A stretch of DNA of 64,000 nucleotides from the NCBI RefSeq assembly GCF_003121295.1, contig NZ_PHNC01000009.1:124001-188000 (forward strand), given 5' to 3'. The DNA comes from Streptomyces orinoci (GTDB lineage: Bacteria; Actinomycetota; Actinomycetes; Streptomycetales; Streptomycetaceae). The notes below the pieces were generated by a model that saw only the letters and a program-made list of their open reading frames with translations, did not search any database and was not told where the DNA came from. Positions within the stretch are counted from its first letter, which is position 1; every line of letters begins with the position of its first letter. Of the stretch, positions 26,865 through 35,831 are shown one piece after another. A program made the translations under genes and the position numbers.

Positions 26865-28135
26865 GCCTTGATCAGCCCGGCGCCGTGCAGGGCGTCGGCC
26901 GCGGCGGCGACGGTGTCGAACGGCAGGGCGGACCGCTCGGCGATGTCCAGCAGACTGTGCTCGCCGTCGGAGAGGCTGAGCACCCAGAGCATGGCCATCT
27001 CGGCCTGCTTGGCGTCGCTGCGCCCGCCGAGCGAGTCATACAACCCCCGCCGGCCCAGCTGCGGTTCGCCATACGGGCTGAGGTTGGCATACCGCCGGTT
27101 GCGGTCCAGCACGGCGAATGCCTCACGGCAGACGGCGAGCGTGTCCGCCATCGCCTCCGGGGAGACAAAGTCCGGGTTGTCCGCCGAGGTGTGGTACTCG
27201 GGGTAGCCGGCGTACGGGGTCCGGCTGAGCGAGCCCACGCCGAGATCGAACCCGGGCGAGCAGAACTGCCGCTCGTCATAGCCGTACGGGGTGAACTCGA
27301 CGATGCGGTGCGGGCGTTGGGATGCGCGCAGCACATGCCGCAGCACCCGGTCGATCTCCGCGTCGCCGCGTCTGCTCTGTTTGTACGTCAGCTGTCCCCG
27401 GTCACCGGCACAGGCCAGCACCAGCCCGTGCTTGACCCGGTCGATCCGCTCCGCGTTCCGGGCCAGCCAGGTGACCGCCCCGATGGTGCCGGGTGCGAAC
27501 AGGAACCGGTAGGTGTAGTAGGGGGTTTGCTCCGCCAGCGCCCGGGCCAGGAATGCCGCCACCGCGATGCCGGCCAGGTTGTCGTTGGCCAGCGATGGAT
27601 GGCAGACATGGCAGGAGACGAGCACTTCGTCGGCGACCTGCCCGGGAACGAGGTGTTCGGCGTAGGTGAGGTGGCCATCGGCGAGTGTGGAGTCGATGCG
27701 GACCTGGTACTCGCCGTCCGGCAGCGCGTCCAAGGTCTCCTGGGCCAGGCAGAACCCCCAGGCCGGCTGGTAGTAGCTGGTGCGGTACGGCACCCACGCC
27801 GGGTGGTCCGGCAGGGTGTGCAGGTGGCCGCGCAGCTCGGCCAGCGGCATGGTCGCCGACACCGGCACGCTGTAGCCGAGCACATGAAGGCTGGACGCGG
27901 CGAAGTCAACGACCCGGTTGCCCGCGCTGTCGGCGATATAGGCGTCCCGGATGTTCCACTCCTGGGGCACCGTCCAGTCGAGCACCTGAGTCCCGGTGGG
28001 CACTTCATGCACCCGCAAGGGGACATACTCGCCGACGATCTCCAGGGTGGCGCGCACCCCGTCGCCGGTGATGCTCCGGCACAGCGGGTACAACCGCTCC
28101 ACCAGGGCGTGCATTTGGTGGCCTACGGTCGTCAT
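26861..28135 (-). CDS. DUF4910 aminopeptidase-like protein
   Basis: The 424 residues from ATG 28135 match the DUF4910 aminopeptidase-like family: LYPLCRSITGDGVR, EWNIRDAYI, the zinc-type SCHVCHPSLANDNLAG, FLFAPGTIGA, YDERQFCSPG and EYHTSADNPDFV. The last 60 residues form a winged-helix-like tail. Members recur in bacterial surface-polysaccharide clusters beside nucleotidyltransferase, PIG-L and epimerase genes, but I know no established reaction. The metal motifs suggest a hydrolase, perhaps a deacylase or a peptidase on an amino-acylated sugar. ATGA overlaps exist on both sides. Confidence 0.85.
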   Translation of the reverse strand: MTTVGHQMHALVERLYPLCRSITGDGVRATLEIVGEYVPLRVHEVPTGTQVLDWTVPQEWNIRDAYIADSAGNRVVDFAASSLHVLGYSVPVSATMPLAELRGHLHTLPDHPAWVPYRTSYYQPAWGFCLAQETLDALPDGEYQVRIDSTLADGHLTYAEHLVPGQVADEVLVSCHVCHPSLANDNLAGIAVAAFLARALAEQTPYYTYRFLFAPGTIGAVTWLARNAERIDRVKHGLVLACAGDRGQLTYKQSRRGDAEIDRVLRHVLRASQRPHRIVEFTPYGYDERQFCSPGFDLGVGSLSRTPYAGYPEYHTSADNPDFVSPEAMADTLAVCREAFAVLDRNRRYANLSPYGEPQLGRRGLYDSLGGRSDAKQAEMAMLWVLSLSDGEHSLLDIAERSALPFDTVAAAADALHGAGLIKA

Positions 28136-29157
28136 CCACGCCGCCGCAGGGTGTCGTCCACGGTGCCGGCCTCGGACGCCGCGCGCAGCACGGCCAGCCG
28201 GGTGAAGCGCCGCTCGAAGTCCTCCCGGGTCAGCCCGTATTTCCGGTAGGCATCGGCCAGTTCGAGCGCGCCCTGCTTTACCGTCCACTCGCATGCGAAG
28301 CCGGGCACCGCGGCGCGGAACCGGGAGAAGTCCACCCGGTACGACCGTGGATCGGCGCCGGTCTCCCCGGTGATCACCACTCGGGAGCCGGATACCGCCT
28401 CGGCGACCTGCCCGGCGATCTCGGCGACCGTGACGTTGTTGATCTCGCTGCCGATGTTGAAGGCCCGGTCGTGCACCGCTTCCCGGGGCGCGGTCAGCGC
28501 GGCCGCGAAGGCCCGGGCGATATCGGCGGCGTGCACCAGCGGGCGCCAGGGGGTGCCGTCGGAGAGCACCAGCACCTCGCCGGACAGCAGCGCATGGCCC
28601 ACCAGGTTGTTGAGCACAATGTCGGCGCGCAGCCGGGGGGAGTAGCCGAAGGCGGTGGCATTGCGCATATACACCGGGCTGAAGTCGCCATCGGCCAGCG
28701 CATGCAGCTCGTCCTCCACCCGTACCTTGGACTCCGCGTAGGGCGTCACCGGGCGCAGCGGGGCGTCCTCGGTCACCAGCTCATCGCCGCCGGCGGCGCC
28801 GTAGACCGAGCAGGTGGACGCGTACAGGAAGCGCCGTACGCCCTCCTCGCGGGCCAGTTTGGCCAGCCGTACGGACGCATGGTGGTTGATGTCATAGGTG
28901 AGCTCCGGCGCCAGCGATCCCAAGGGGTCGTTGGACAGGGCGGCCAGATGGATCACCGCGTCAACTCCGGCCAGCTCCTTGGCCGTTGTATCGCGCAGGT
29001 CCATCTGCCGTCCCGGCGGGTCCATGGGCGCCGGGCCCAGTACACAGTCGGCGAACAGGCCCGCGTCCAGCCCGGTGACTTCATGCCCGGCGGCCGCGAG
29101 GACCGGGGCCATCACGGTGCCCAGATAGCCCTGGTGTCCGGTCAGCAGTACGCGCAA
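28132..29157 (-). CDS. NAD-dependent sugar epimerase/dehydratase (extended SDR)
   Basis: Extended SDR of 341 residues starting at a TTG (29157). The N-terminus is VLLTGHQGYLG, then VIHLAALSNDP, the active site YASTCSVYG and YAESK, and MRNATAFGYSPR. It is expected to act on a nucleotide sugar. The unusual HQGYLG in place of GATGFIG is shared with SDRs found next to DUF4910 genes. Substrate unknown. Confidence 0.87.
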   Translation of the reverse strand: MRVLLTGHQGYLGTVMAPVLAAAGHEVTGLDAGLFADCVLGPAPMDPPGRQMDLRDTTAKELAGVDAVIHLAALSNDPLGSLAPELTYDINHHASVRLAKLAREEGVRRFLYASTCSVYGAAGGDELVTEDAPLRPVTPYAESKVRVEDELHALADGDFSPVYMRNATAFGYSPRLRADIVLNNLVGHALLSGEVLVLSDGTPWRPLVHAADIARAFAAALTAPREAVHDRAFNIGSEINNVTVAEIAGQVAEAVSGSRVVITGETGADPRSYRVDFSRFRAAVPGFACEWTVKQGALELADAYRKYGLTREDFERRFTRLAVLRAASEAGTVDDTLRRRG

Positions 29158-29160
29158 GGT

Positions 29161-29808
29161 TCAACCCCCCAGGTTGAGAGTGAGTTTGGTGGCGGCGAAG
29201 GCCTCGGCGTAGCGCGCATGGCATTCGATGCCACGGATCCGCGCCAGCCCCAGGAATGCCTCCCGGTCGTACCAGGGCCGGTGCCGCTGCGAGGGGTAGT
29301 GCTCCTGCAGCAGCCGCACCTTCTCCTCGGCGATCTCCGGCGACAGCGGCTGGTACGCCGCCGGACGGCCGAGATCGCCGTCCCACTTGACGATCTCGTA
29401 GCCGAGCACCAGGTGGTCGCGGAACGCGGTGGACACCAGCTTCGCCAGGCCACGGTGATCCTGGTGCGCGTCATCGGTGCGCGGGGCCAGCACGAGATCC
29501 GGCTCGGTCCGGATGCGCAGTTCCTCGATGGCGGCCTTGGCCTCGTCCCAGCGCGCGGGCAGCCGGCCGTCCGGCAACTTGTCCACGGTCAGCAGCAGTT
29601 CGGCGCCCGGGCAGAAGGCGGCGAGCGCGGCCCGCTCCTCCTGCTCCCGCTCGCTGCCACCGCCGGAGAGCACCAGCGCGTCAACGCGGATACCCGGCCG
29701 TGCCAGGCACAGGGTCAGCAGTGTGCCGCCGGCGCCGATGGCGATGTCATCGCAGTGCGCGCCCACCGCGACAAGCCGGTCCAGGCGCCCGGCCCCGAGC
29801 CGGATCAC
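29161..29808 (-). CDS. PIG-L family deacetylase
   Basis: Zinc-dependent N-deacetylase of 215 residues. AHCDDIAIGAGGTL matches the AHPDDE motif with Cys in place of Pro and Ile in place of Glu, and DDAHQDHR supplies the HxxH ligands. The GTG at 29808 overlaps the stop of the upstream gene (GTGA). Relatives remove acetyl groups from GlcNAc-type sugars, which suits a pathway making an amino sugar for the polysaccharide. Confidence 0.87.
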   Translation of the reverse strand: MIRLGAGRLDRLVAVGAHCDDIAIGAGGTLLTLCLARPGIRVDALVLSGGGSEREQEERAALAAFCPGAELLLTVDKLPDGRLPARWDEAKAAIEELRIRTEPDLVLAPRTDDAHQDHRGLAKLVSTAFRDHLVLGYEIVKWDGDLGRPAAYQPLSPEIAEEKVRLLQEHYPSQRHRPWYDREAFLGLARIRGIECHARYAEAFAATKLTLNLGG

Positions 29809-30599
29809 GCCCTCGCTCCGGCGGCGTCCCGTTCCCAGACGGCCCATGGGCGATCGCCCCGGGCGTAGGCGGCGTCAAGCGCGGCCCGCTCCTTCACCGT
29901 GTCGGTAGGCTTCCAGAAGCCACGGTGCTGGTGCGCCAACAGCCTGCCTTGCTTGGCCAGTTGGGCGCAGCCGTCGGCGACCAGGTCTCCGCCCTCGGGG
30001 ATGTGGTCGAAGATTTCCTGGCGGAGCACAAAGTAGCCGCCGTTCTCCCACAGCGGCAGTTCGCTCACCGCGGTGATGCCCCCCACCAGGCCGTCCTCGC
30101 CCAGGTCCACGCAGTGGAACGAGGACTGCGGCGGCACCACCATCATCGACGCACCGGCGTCGCGCCGGGCGAAGGAGTCGATCATCTGCGGCAGCGGGGC
30201 GTCGGTGAGCACATCGGCGTAGTTGGCGAGGAACATCTCCTCGCCGTCCAGGTGGTGCCGTACCCGGCGCAGCCGCTCGCCGATCGGTGACTCGATGCCG
30301 GTCTGCGCAAAGGTGATGGTCCAGTCGGCTATATCGGTGGACAGCAACTCGGTCCGCCCATTGCGCAGTACAAAGTCGTTGGAGGTGGTCTCCTCGTAGT
30401 TGAGGAAGAAATTCTTGATGTGGTGGGCCCCATAGCCGAGGCAGAGGATGAACTCCGTGTGCCCGAAGTACGCGTAGTAGCGCATCACATGCCAGATCAG
30501 CGGCCGGGGGCCGACCATCGCCATCGGCTTGGGCATATCGTCGGCGGCGCCATTGCGCATACGCAGCCCATAACCGCCGCAGAACAGAACGACCTTCAT
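29805..30599 (-). CDS. Sugar-phosphate nucleotidyltransferase, glucose-1-phosphate cytidylyltransferase-like
   Basis: The 264 residues from ATG 30599 begin with the nucleotide-binding loop FCGGYGLRMR, followed by MPKPMAMVGPRPLIWHVMRYY. This is the pattern of RfbF-type cytidylyltransferases. FLANYADVL and WENGGYFVLR follow. It should activate a sugar 1-phosphate, probably with CTP. It starts the nucleotide-sugar block (nucleotidyltransferase, PIG-L, SDR, DUF4910) inside the operon. No CDP-glucose 4,6-dehydratase is present here. Confidence 0.87.
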   Translation of the reverse strand: MKVVLFCGGYGLRMRNGAADDMPKPMAMVGPRPLIWHVMRYYAYFGHTEFILCLGYGAHHIKNFFLNYEETTSNDFVLRNGRTELLSTDIADWTITFAQTGIESPIGERLRRVRHHLDGEEMFLANYADVLTDAPLPQMIDSFARRDAGASMMVVPPQSSFHCVDLGEDGLVGGITAVSELPLWENGGYFVLRQEIFDHIPEGGDLVADGCAQLAKQGRLLAHQHRGFWKPTDTVKERAALDAAYARGDRPWAVWERDAAGARA

Positions 30600-30612
30600 G
30601 CTGCAACCCCTT

Positions 30613-31848
30613 TCAGGACGTGGCCTCGACAATGGTCAGTTCCGGGATGGGAAAGACCAGCCGGCCGCCCCAGTCGTGCACAAAGGACAACTGCTCGGTC
30701 AGCTCGGCCCGCAGATTCCATGGGAGGACGAGGATGTAGTCCGGCTTGTCGGCGGCTATCCGTTCGGGCGGCAGGACCGGGATACGGGTGCCCGGGGTGA
30801 ACCTGCCGTGTTTGTAGGGGTTGCGGTCCACCGTGTAAGGGAGCAGGTCGGGCCGGATGCCGCAGTGGTTGAGCAGGGTGTTGCCCTTGCCCGGGGCGCC
30901 ATAGCCGACCACCGTCTCGCCGCGCTCGGCCGCCTCGATCAGGAACCGCAGGAGGTCCCGGCGTACCTTGGCCACCCGGGCGGAGAACTCGGTGTACCCG
31001 GACAACTCCCGCAGCCCGGCGGCCTTTTCCCGGTCCAGCACCTCGGCCACGGACCGGCTTGGCTCGCCGGCCGCCTCGGCCGGCCGGGCCCACAGCCGGA
31101 TGGAGCCGCCATGTGTGGGCAGCAACTCGACGTCCACCAGGGTGAGTCCGCCGGCGGCCAGCGCCCGGATCGCGGACCCGACCGTGTAGTACTGGAAGTG
31201 CTCGTGATAGATCGTGTCGTACTGGTTCTGCTCGATCAGGGTCAGCAGATGCTGGACCTCGATGGAGACCCAGCCGTCGTCGGCGACCAGGGCGCGCAGC
31301 CCCTGGGTGAACCCGACCACATCGGGGATGTGGGCATACACATTGTTGGCCACCACCAGGTCCGCCGGGCCGTGCTCGGCGCGGACGGCCGAGCCGGTGG
31401 CCGGGGTGAGGAACTCCGTGAGCGTGGGCACTCCCGCGTCCCGCGCCGCGGCACCGACATTCACCGACGGCTCGATGCCCAGACAGCGGATCCCGCGGTC
31501 CACCACATGTTTCAGCAAGTACCCGTCATTGCTGGCGACTTCGACCACAAAGGCGTCGGGGCCGAGGCCCACCCGCGGTACGGCGTCGGCGACAAAGGTG
31601 CGCGCATGCTCGACCCAGGAGGTCGAATAGGAGGAGAAGTACGCGTACTGAGTGAAGGTTTCCTCCGGCGTGATCAGCGGAGGGATCTGCGCCAGCCAGC
31701 AGTCGGTGCAGACCCGCAGATGCAGCGGGTACGCCGGCTCCGGCCGGTCCAGTTGGTCCGCGGCGAGAAAGCTCTCACAGGGCGGTGTCGCCCCGAGATC
31801 GACCACGCTCGCCATCGCTTCCGAGTCGCAGAGCCGGCATCGTGTCAT
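30613..31848 (-). CDS. Sugar C-methyltransferase-type SAM-dependent enzyme
   Basis: Three-part architecture of 411 residues: a zinc-binding N-terminus (CRLCDS and CTDCWLAQ), a SAM-binding core (VVEVASNDGYLL, then IEPSVNVG, and NNVYAHIPD), and a C-terminal Rossmann-like domain (GYGAPGKGNTLLN). This is the NovU/TylCIII/EvaC type that methylates ketosugar carbons. EHFQYYT is the expected active-site region. With the nucleotidyltransferase next door it predicts a C-methyl-branched sugar in the polysaccharide. Confidence 0.88.
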   Translation of the reverse strand: MTRCRLCDSEAMASVVDLGATPPCESFLAADQLDRPEPAYPLHLRVCTDCWLAQIPPLITPEETFTQYAYFSSYSTSWVEHARTFVADAVPRVGLGPDAFVVEVASNDGYLLKHVVDRGIRCLGIEPSVNVGAAARDAGVPTLTEFLTPATGSAVRAEHGPADLVVANNVYAHIPDVVGFTQGLRALVADDGWVSIEVQHLLTLIEQNQYDTIYHEHFQYYTVGSAIRALAAGGLTLVDVELLPTHGGSIRLWARPAEAAGEPSRSVAEVLDREKAAGLRELSGYTEFSARVAKVRRDLLRFLIEAAERGETVVGYGAPGKGNTLLNHCGIRPDLLPYTVDRNPYKHGRFTPGTRIPVLPPERIAADKPDYILVLPWNLRAELTEQLSFVHDWGGRLVFPIPELTIVEATS

Positions 31849-33053
31849 CTATTGCCCCCCATTGATTCCAGCCGCCCCGCGATCGCGGTGCGGTATCCGT
31901 CCACCAGGCGCTCCAGCCCGACGGCCGGGCTGAATGCCTGCTCATAGCGGCGCCGGGCCGCCCGGCCCAGCTCCCGGTTGGCGGCCGGACCGGCGGTGAT
32001 CCGGCGCAGACAGGACGCCAGCGAGGCGGATTCGCCCGGCCGGTGCAGCAGTCCGGTCACCCCGTCCTCGACGAGTTCGGTGAAGGCGCCATGACCGGCG
32101 GCGACGGCCGGGACCCCCGCCGCCATCGCCTCCACCACCACCAGGCCGAAGGCCTCCAGCCAGGTCGAGGGGGCCACCACGGCGACCGATCGCGCGATGG
32201 CCTCCCGGCACTGCTCCGGGCCGTACAGCCCGGCGTACCGCACGTCCTCCCGGCCTGCCGCCCAGGCCGTCACCTCCGGTGCCAGCGGCCCCGCGCCGGC
32301 GATCACCAGCGGCACGCCCACACCGCCGTTGGCGGCGATCTCGTCCCAGGCGGCCATCAGCAGCCGTACGCCCTTGGCCTCCGCGAGGCGGCCGAGGTAG
32401 AGCAGATGCTCACCGGTGCCCGACCGGCGGGCGCCCGGTTCGGGAACGAAGTTGTGCTTCACCGCCAGCCGCCCGGGTGGCATACCGGCCCGCACCAGGA
32501 CATCGCGCTGCGCCGCCGAGATACAGAAGAACCGCTCCACACCCGACCACCACCGGCGACGGTTGACCGACAGGCTGACCGCCAACGGCACCGTGGCCAG
32601 CCGGGAGTTCCGGTAGCAGCCGTGCCGCACGGCGGGCAGCGGCGCCGACCCGACGCATTCGGCACACGGCCGGCCGTCCCGTTGCAGGGTGCCGGGCGGG
32701 CAGATCTGGGTGTAGTTGTGCAGGGTGGCCACGGCGGTCACCCCGGTGTCGGCGCAGGCGGCCAGCACCGCGGGCGACAGCAGCGGGAAGACATTGTGGA
32801 TATGCACCACATCCGGCCGCTCCGCGCGCAGCCGGGCGGCGAGCTTGGTGCGGACCGCCGGGTTCCATGGCACCAGCAGCGGCACCGCGGCCTTGCCCGG
32901 CAGGGAGCGGGCGGCGATGTCATCGCTGCGCCGCTCGAACATCTCGACCCGGTGGCCGGCCGCCCGCAGCAGCTCCACCTCCTGATCGACGACCTTGTTC
33001 TCCCCGCTCGGCTGTGCCGAGGAGTAGCGGTTGTGCACCACCAGGATGTGCAT
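31845..33053 (-). CDS. Glycosyltransferase family 4
   Basis: GT-B fold retaining transferase of 402 residues. The acceptor domain starts ILVVHNRYSSAQPSGENKVV. The donor domain holds LLYLGRLAEAKG and the E-x7-E motif EAFGLVVVEAMA. The ATG at 33053 has GGAGGT 10 nt upstream; a TTG at 33059 that overlaps the previous stop is an equal alternative. Confidence 0.88.
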   Translation of the reverse strand: MHILVVHNRYSSAQPSGENKVVDQEVELLRAAGHRVEMFERRSDDIAARSLPGKAAVPLLVPWNPAVRTKLAARLRAERPDVVHIHNVFPLLSPAVLAACADTGVTAVATLHNYTQICPPGTLQRDGRPCAECVGSAPLPAVRHGCYRNSRLATVPLAVSLSVNRRRWWSGVERFFCISAAQRDVLVRAGMPPGRLAVKHNFVPEPGARRSGTGEHLLYLGRLAEAKGVRLLMAAWDEIAANGGVGVPLVIAGAGPLAPEVTAWAAGREDVRYAGLYGPEQCREAIARSVAVVAPSTWLEAFGLVVVEAMAAGVPAVAAGHGAFTELVEDGVTGLLHRPGESASLASCLRRITAGPAANRELGRAARRRYEQAFSPAVGLERLVDGYRTAIAGRLESMGGNR

Positions 33054-33055
33054 GC

Positions 33056-34291
33056 TCAAGGTGACCTCCGATCCAGGGCCCGGCCCGGGAGATGCCGGCG
33101 GGGGAGAGCGGGCGCCGGGAGGGGCGTGGCCGTGTCAGGCGCCGTCAGCAGAGCGGCGGCCACGGCAAGGTGCAGCAGATAGGGCGAGGCATCGCCCAGC
33201 CCGGCCTCGGTGTACGAGGCGATCGCGCAGTAGCCGATCAGGAAGATCGCGCAGGCCCTCGACAGCGACGGCGGCCGTAGCAGCGCCACCCCGCCCAGTA
33301 CGACGAAGACCGCCGCCACCAGGGCGATACCGGTCAGGCCCTGCTCGTTGTAGACGGCCAGCCAGCTGTTGTCGATGGGCAGCCCGCCGAAGGACTTGTC
33401 GCCCAGGCCCACGCCGAAGGCCTGCTGCACTCCCGTCCGGGGCGCGGCCAGCAGGGCGTCCCAGACCTTGGCCCGCCCGGTGAGGTTGGAGAAGTTCTCC
33501 TGGCTCTGCCCGCGCAGGAACCATGCCTGGAGCGCGGAGGCGAACGCCACCGCGGCCACCACGGCGCACAGCACCGCCCAGGTGAAGAACCGGCGGGCCG
33601 CGGCGCTGGTCAGCAGGAGCGAGCCGATCGCCAAGGCCAGCCCGATGAACAGGCCGAGGGTGGCCGTCCGGGTATGGGTCAGCGCGAGCAGGATGAGTGA
33701 CGGCACGATGACCACCGCCGCGCTCGCCCGGTCCGTCCGCCGGCCCAGCAGGAGCAGCACGGTGAGTCCGGTGATCACCGCCGCGTACTGGCCGATCTGC
33801 GGCGGCGTCAGCGGCCACAGCGCGCCGACCAGCCGCCCGCCATAGAGGTCGGGCATGGCCGCGCCCGGTGAGACGGCCAGCCCGGCGGCCACCGACCCGA
33901 GCACCGCGAAGTACATCCGGATGTGGTGCCGGACAAAGGTCTGGCCGTCGTCCCACCAGCGGCTGAGCAGCCATAGCGTGCCGGTGAAGAGGGCCAGCCG
34001 GGCGCACCGGAACAGGGCGCCCAGGCCGGACTCCAGGTTCACGCTGGAGATCACGCTCGGCACCAGCAGCAGGGTGAGCAGGAACAGGAAGGCGCCGGCC
34101 TTGATGCGCAGCCGGGGATTGAGCGCGAGCGCCAGCGTGAACGCGGCCACCAGCGAGCCCATGGTGACCAGCTGGATGAGGGAGCGGGGCAGCGGGACGA
34201 TGGTCTTCGCCCCGGCGGAGCCGAGCGTATTGAGGATCAGCAATCCCCAGACCAGGCCGGCCATCCTCGGTGTGCCGTGCGGTGTGCCCAT
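33056..34291 (-). CDS. O-antigen ligase/polymerase-like membrane protein (Wzy/WaaL family)
   Basis: The 411 residues contain about ten to twelve hydrophobic segments and a long extracellular loop (residues about 270-330) with GLGDKSFGGLPIDNSWLAVYNEQG, which fits the Wzy_C/O-antigen ligase signature. In a Gram-positive Wzx/Wzy pathway it should polymerise repeat units outside the membrane. The ATG at 34291 lies one base after the previous stop codon. Confidence 0.83.
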   Translation of the reverse strand: MGTPHGTPRMAGLVWGLLILNTLGSAGAKTIVPLPRSLIQLVTMGSLVAAFTLALALNPRLRIKAGAFLFLLTLLLVPSVISSVNLESGLGALFRCARLALFTGTLWLLSRWWDDGQTFVRHHIRMYFAVLGSVAAGLAVSPGAAMPDLYGGRLVGALWPLTPPQIGQYAAVITGLTVLLLLGRRTDRASAAVVIVPSLILLALTHTRTATLGLFIGLALAIGSLLLTSAAARRFFTWAVLCAVVAAVAFASALQAWFLRGQSQENFSNLTGRAKVWDALLAAPRTGVQQAFGVGLGDKSFGGLPIDNSWLAVYNEQGLTGIALVAAVFVVLGGVALLRPPSLSRACAIFLIGYCAIASYTEAGLGDASPYLLHLAVAAALLTAPDTATPLPAPALPRRHLPGRALDRRSP

Positions 34292-34292
34292 C

Positions 34293-35822
34293 TCAGCCAC
34301 CGGCCCGTGGGTCGAGGGTGCTGCCCGGGTCCTGCTGGTACGGGGTGCCCTGCCACTGCCCGAAGTCGAGCACCCGGGCCGGGTCATGGGCGACGAACTT
34401 CCATGGCCCGGTATAGACGTTGTCATGCCAGCGGTTGTGCTGCTCCAGGGTGATCGCCTCGGCCACCCGCTCGCCCTGGTACGGCGACCAGTCGGGATAG
34501 GTGCCGTAGTTGGCCAGCACCGCCATGCGGTCGCACTTCGCCGTGCACTTGACGACGGAAGTGTCCAGCAGGAAGCGGTTGTTGTGGATGTCCACCCGCT
34601 GGGTCTTCCACCGGCAGTCGGCATAGAGCGGTGCGCTGGCGATCGTCGGCCGCGCACAGCGGTCGGAGTGCCGCACCAGCAAGGTGCAGTCACCGGACGA
34701 GGTGTTGGCCGGGCTGTTGCAGAACCGGTCGGCGTTCTCCCACAGGGTGATTCCGGACCAGTTGTTCTCCAGCGTATTCCGGTAGATATCGATTTTGTCC
34801 GTGCGGGCCCGGATCCGTGGTTCACCGCCGGACTCGGACAAGTAGACGGTGGCGAAAGGGAAGTTGTCGCCCCGGTCGGCGTATTTGCGGCCCTCGACCC
34901 AGTTGTTCCGCCGGATCGTGTTGTTCCGGATGACCGCGTTATAGCTGGTCTCATAGATCAGCGCGGCACCGTCATTGGCCTCCAGCACATTGTCCTCGAT
35001 GCGGAAGTCATTGTTGTTGGTGTCCGCCCACAACCCGGTGCCACGGTTGTCGTGCACCCAATTGCCGCGAATATCGGCGCCGTTGACCGCCCAGAACTTG
35101 ACGCCCCCGGTGCAGCCGCAGCCCGGCTTCCGCCGCTCCCAGTCCTCGGTGTTGTTGGCCGTGATCTCATTGCCCTCCAGCACCAGGCCGCTGATGGGGT
35201 CGCCGGCCTTGTAGGCGTTCATTCCGTACTGCCCATTGCCGCGCAGGCAACTGGCGCTGACCCGCTGGCGGGCACCGGCCATCAGCCCGGCGCCGGAGTT
35301 GTACTGGATGGTCGAGTGCTCGATCACCCATCCGTCGGCCGAATCATGGTTGACCACGCCCTCGTTCTGCGGCGCGGCGAATCCCTGCACGGTCAGATGG
35401 CCGATGGTGACATCGCGGGCGGTGCCGCCGAACGCGTACTGGTTGGTCTTGTTGCCGTCCAGCACCGCGCCCGGCGCGCCGAGGTAGCGGTCCCCCTCCT
35501 TGGGGATGACCTGGGAGTAGCGGTCCGGGTCGAGCCGGTGTTTGCCCGGCCGAAGCCAGAAGGTGGTGTTCGGGGGGCTGCTCTTGGTCTTCGCGGCCAG
35601 GTCACCGGCCACCGCGGGGTCCACCGTCACCGCGCCCGCCGGCGCCTTCGCCGGCCCGGCCGGGGGCTGGGCGCACACCCGGGCCACGGACCGGGCCGGG
35701 GACGCCGATGGCCGGGCGGTCGGCTCCGTACCGGCACCCGAGGTGCCCGCACAGCCGGCCGCCAGCAGGGCCAGCGCCGGCGGTGCCGCCGCCCAGGCCC
35801 GGTGCCGCCACTTGATCCCCAC
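34293..35822 (-). CDS. Lipoprotein with right-handed parallel beta-helix
   Basis: The 509 residues start with a lipoprotein signal (hydrophobic core, lipobox LAAGC). A Pro/Ala/Ser-rich linker follows. From about residue 75 there is a pectate-lyase-like beta-helix with repeated N-rich turns (DGNKTNQ, VIRNNTIRRNN, RNTLENNWSG). Such proteins bind, epimerise or cleave polysaccharide. Its place between the heparinase-like gene and the polymerase suggests processing of the nascent polymer outside the cell. The GTG start at 35822 has a GGAGG site. Confidence 0.85.
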   Translation of the reverse strand: MGIKWRHRAWAAAPPALALLAAGCAGTSGAGTEPTARPSASPARSVARVCAQPPAGPAKAPAGAVTVDPAVAGDLAAKTKSSPPNTTFWLRPGKHRLDPDRYSQVIPKEGDRYLGAPGAVLDGNKTNQYAFGGTARDVTIGHLTVQGFAAPQNEGVVNHDSADGWVIEHSTIQYNSGAGLMAGARQRVSASCLRGNGQYGMNAYKAGDPISGLVLEGNEITANNTEDWERRKPGCGCTGGVKFWAVNGADIRGNWVHDNRGTGLWADTNNNDFRIEDNVLEANDGAALIYETSYNAVIRNNTIRRNNWVEGRKYADRGDNFPFATVYLSESGGEPRIRARTDKIDIYRNTLENNWSGITLWENADRFCNSPANTSSGDCTLLVRHSDRCARPTIASAPLYADCRWKTQRVDIHNNRFLLDTSVVKCTAKCDRMAVLANYGTYPDWSPYQGERVAEAITLEQHNRWHDNVYTGPWKFVAHDPARVLDFGQWQGTPYQQDPGSTLDPRAGG

Positions 35823-35831
35823 GCGTCCTCC

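Noticed and set aside
34292..34954. Upstream extension of the O-antigen ligase-like frame
   Set aside because: The added 221 residues are the out-of-frame reading of the beta-helix gene; the membrane protein starts at 34291.
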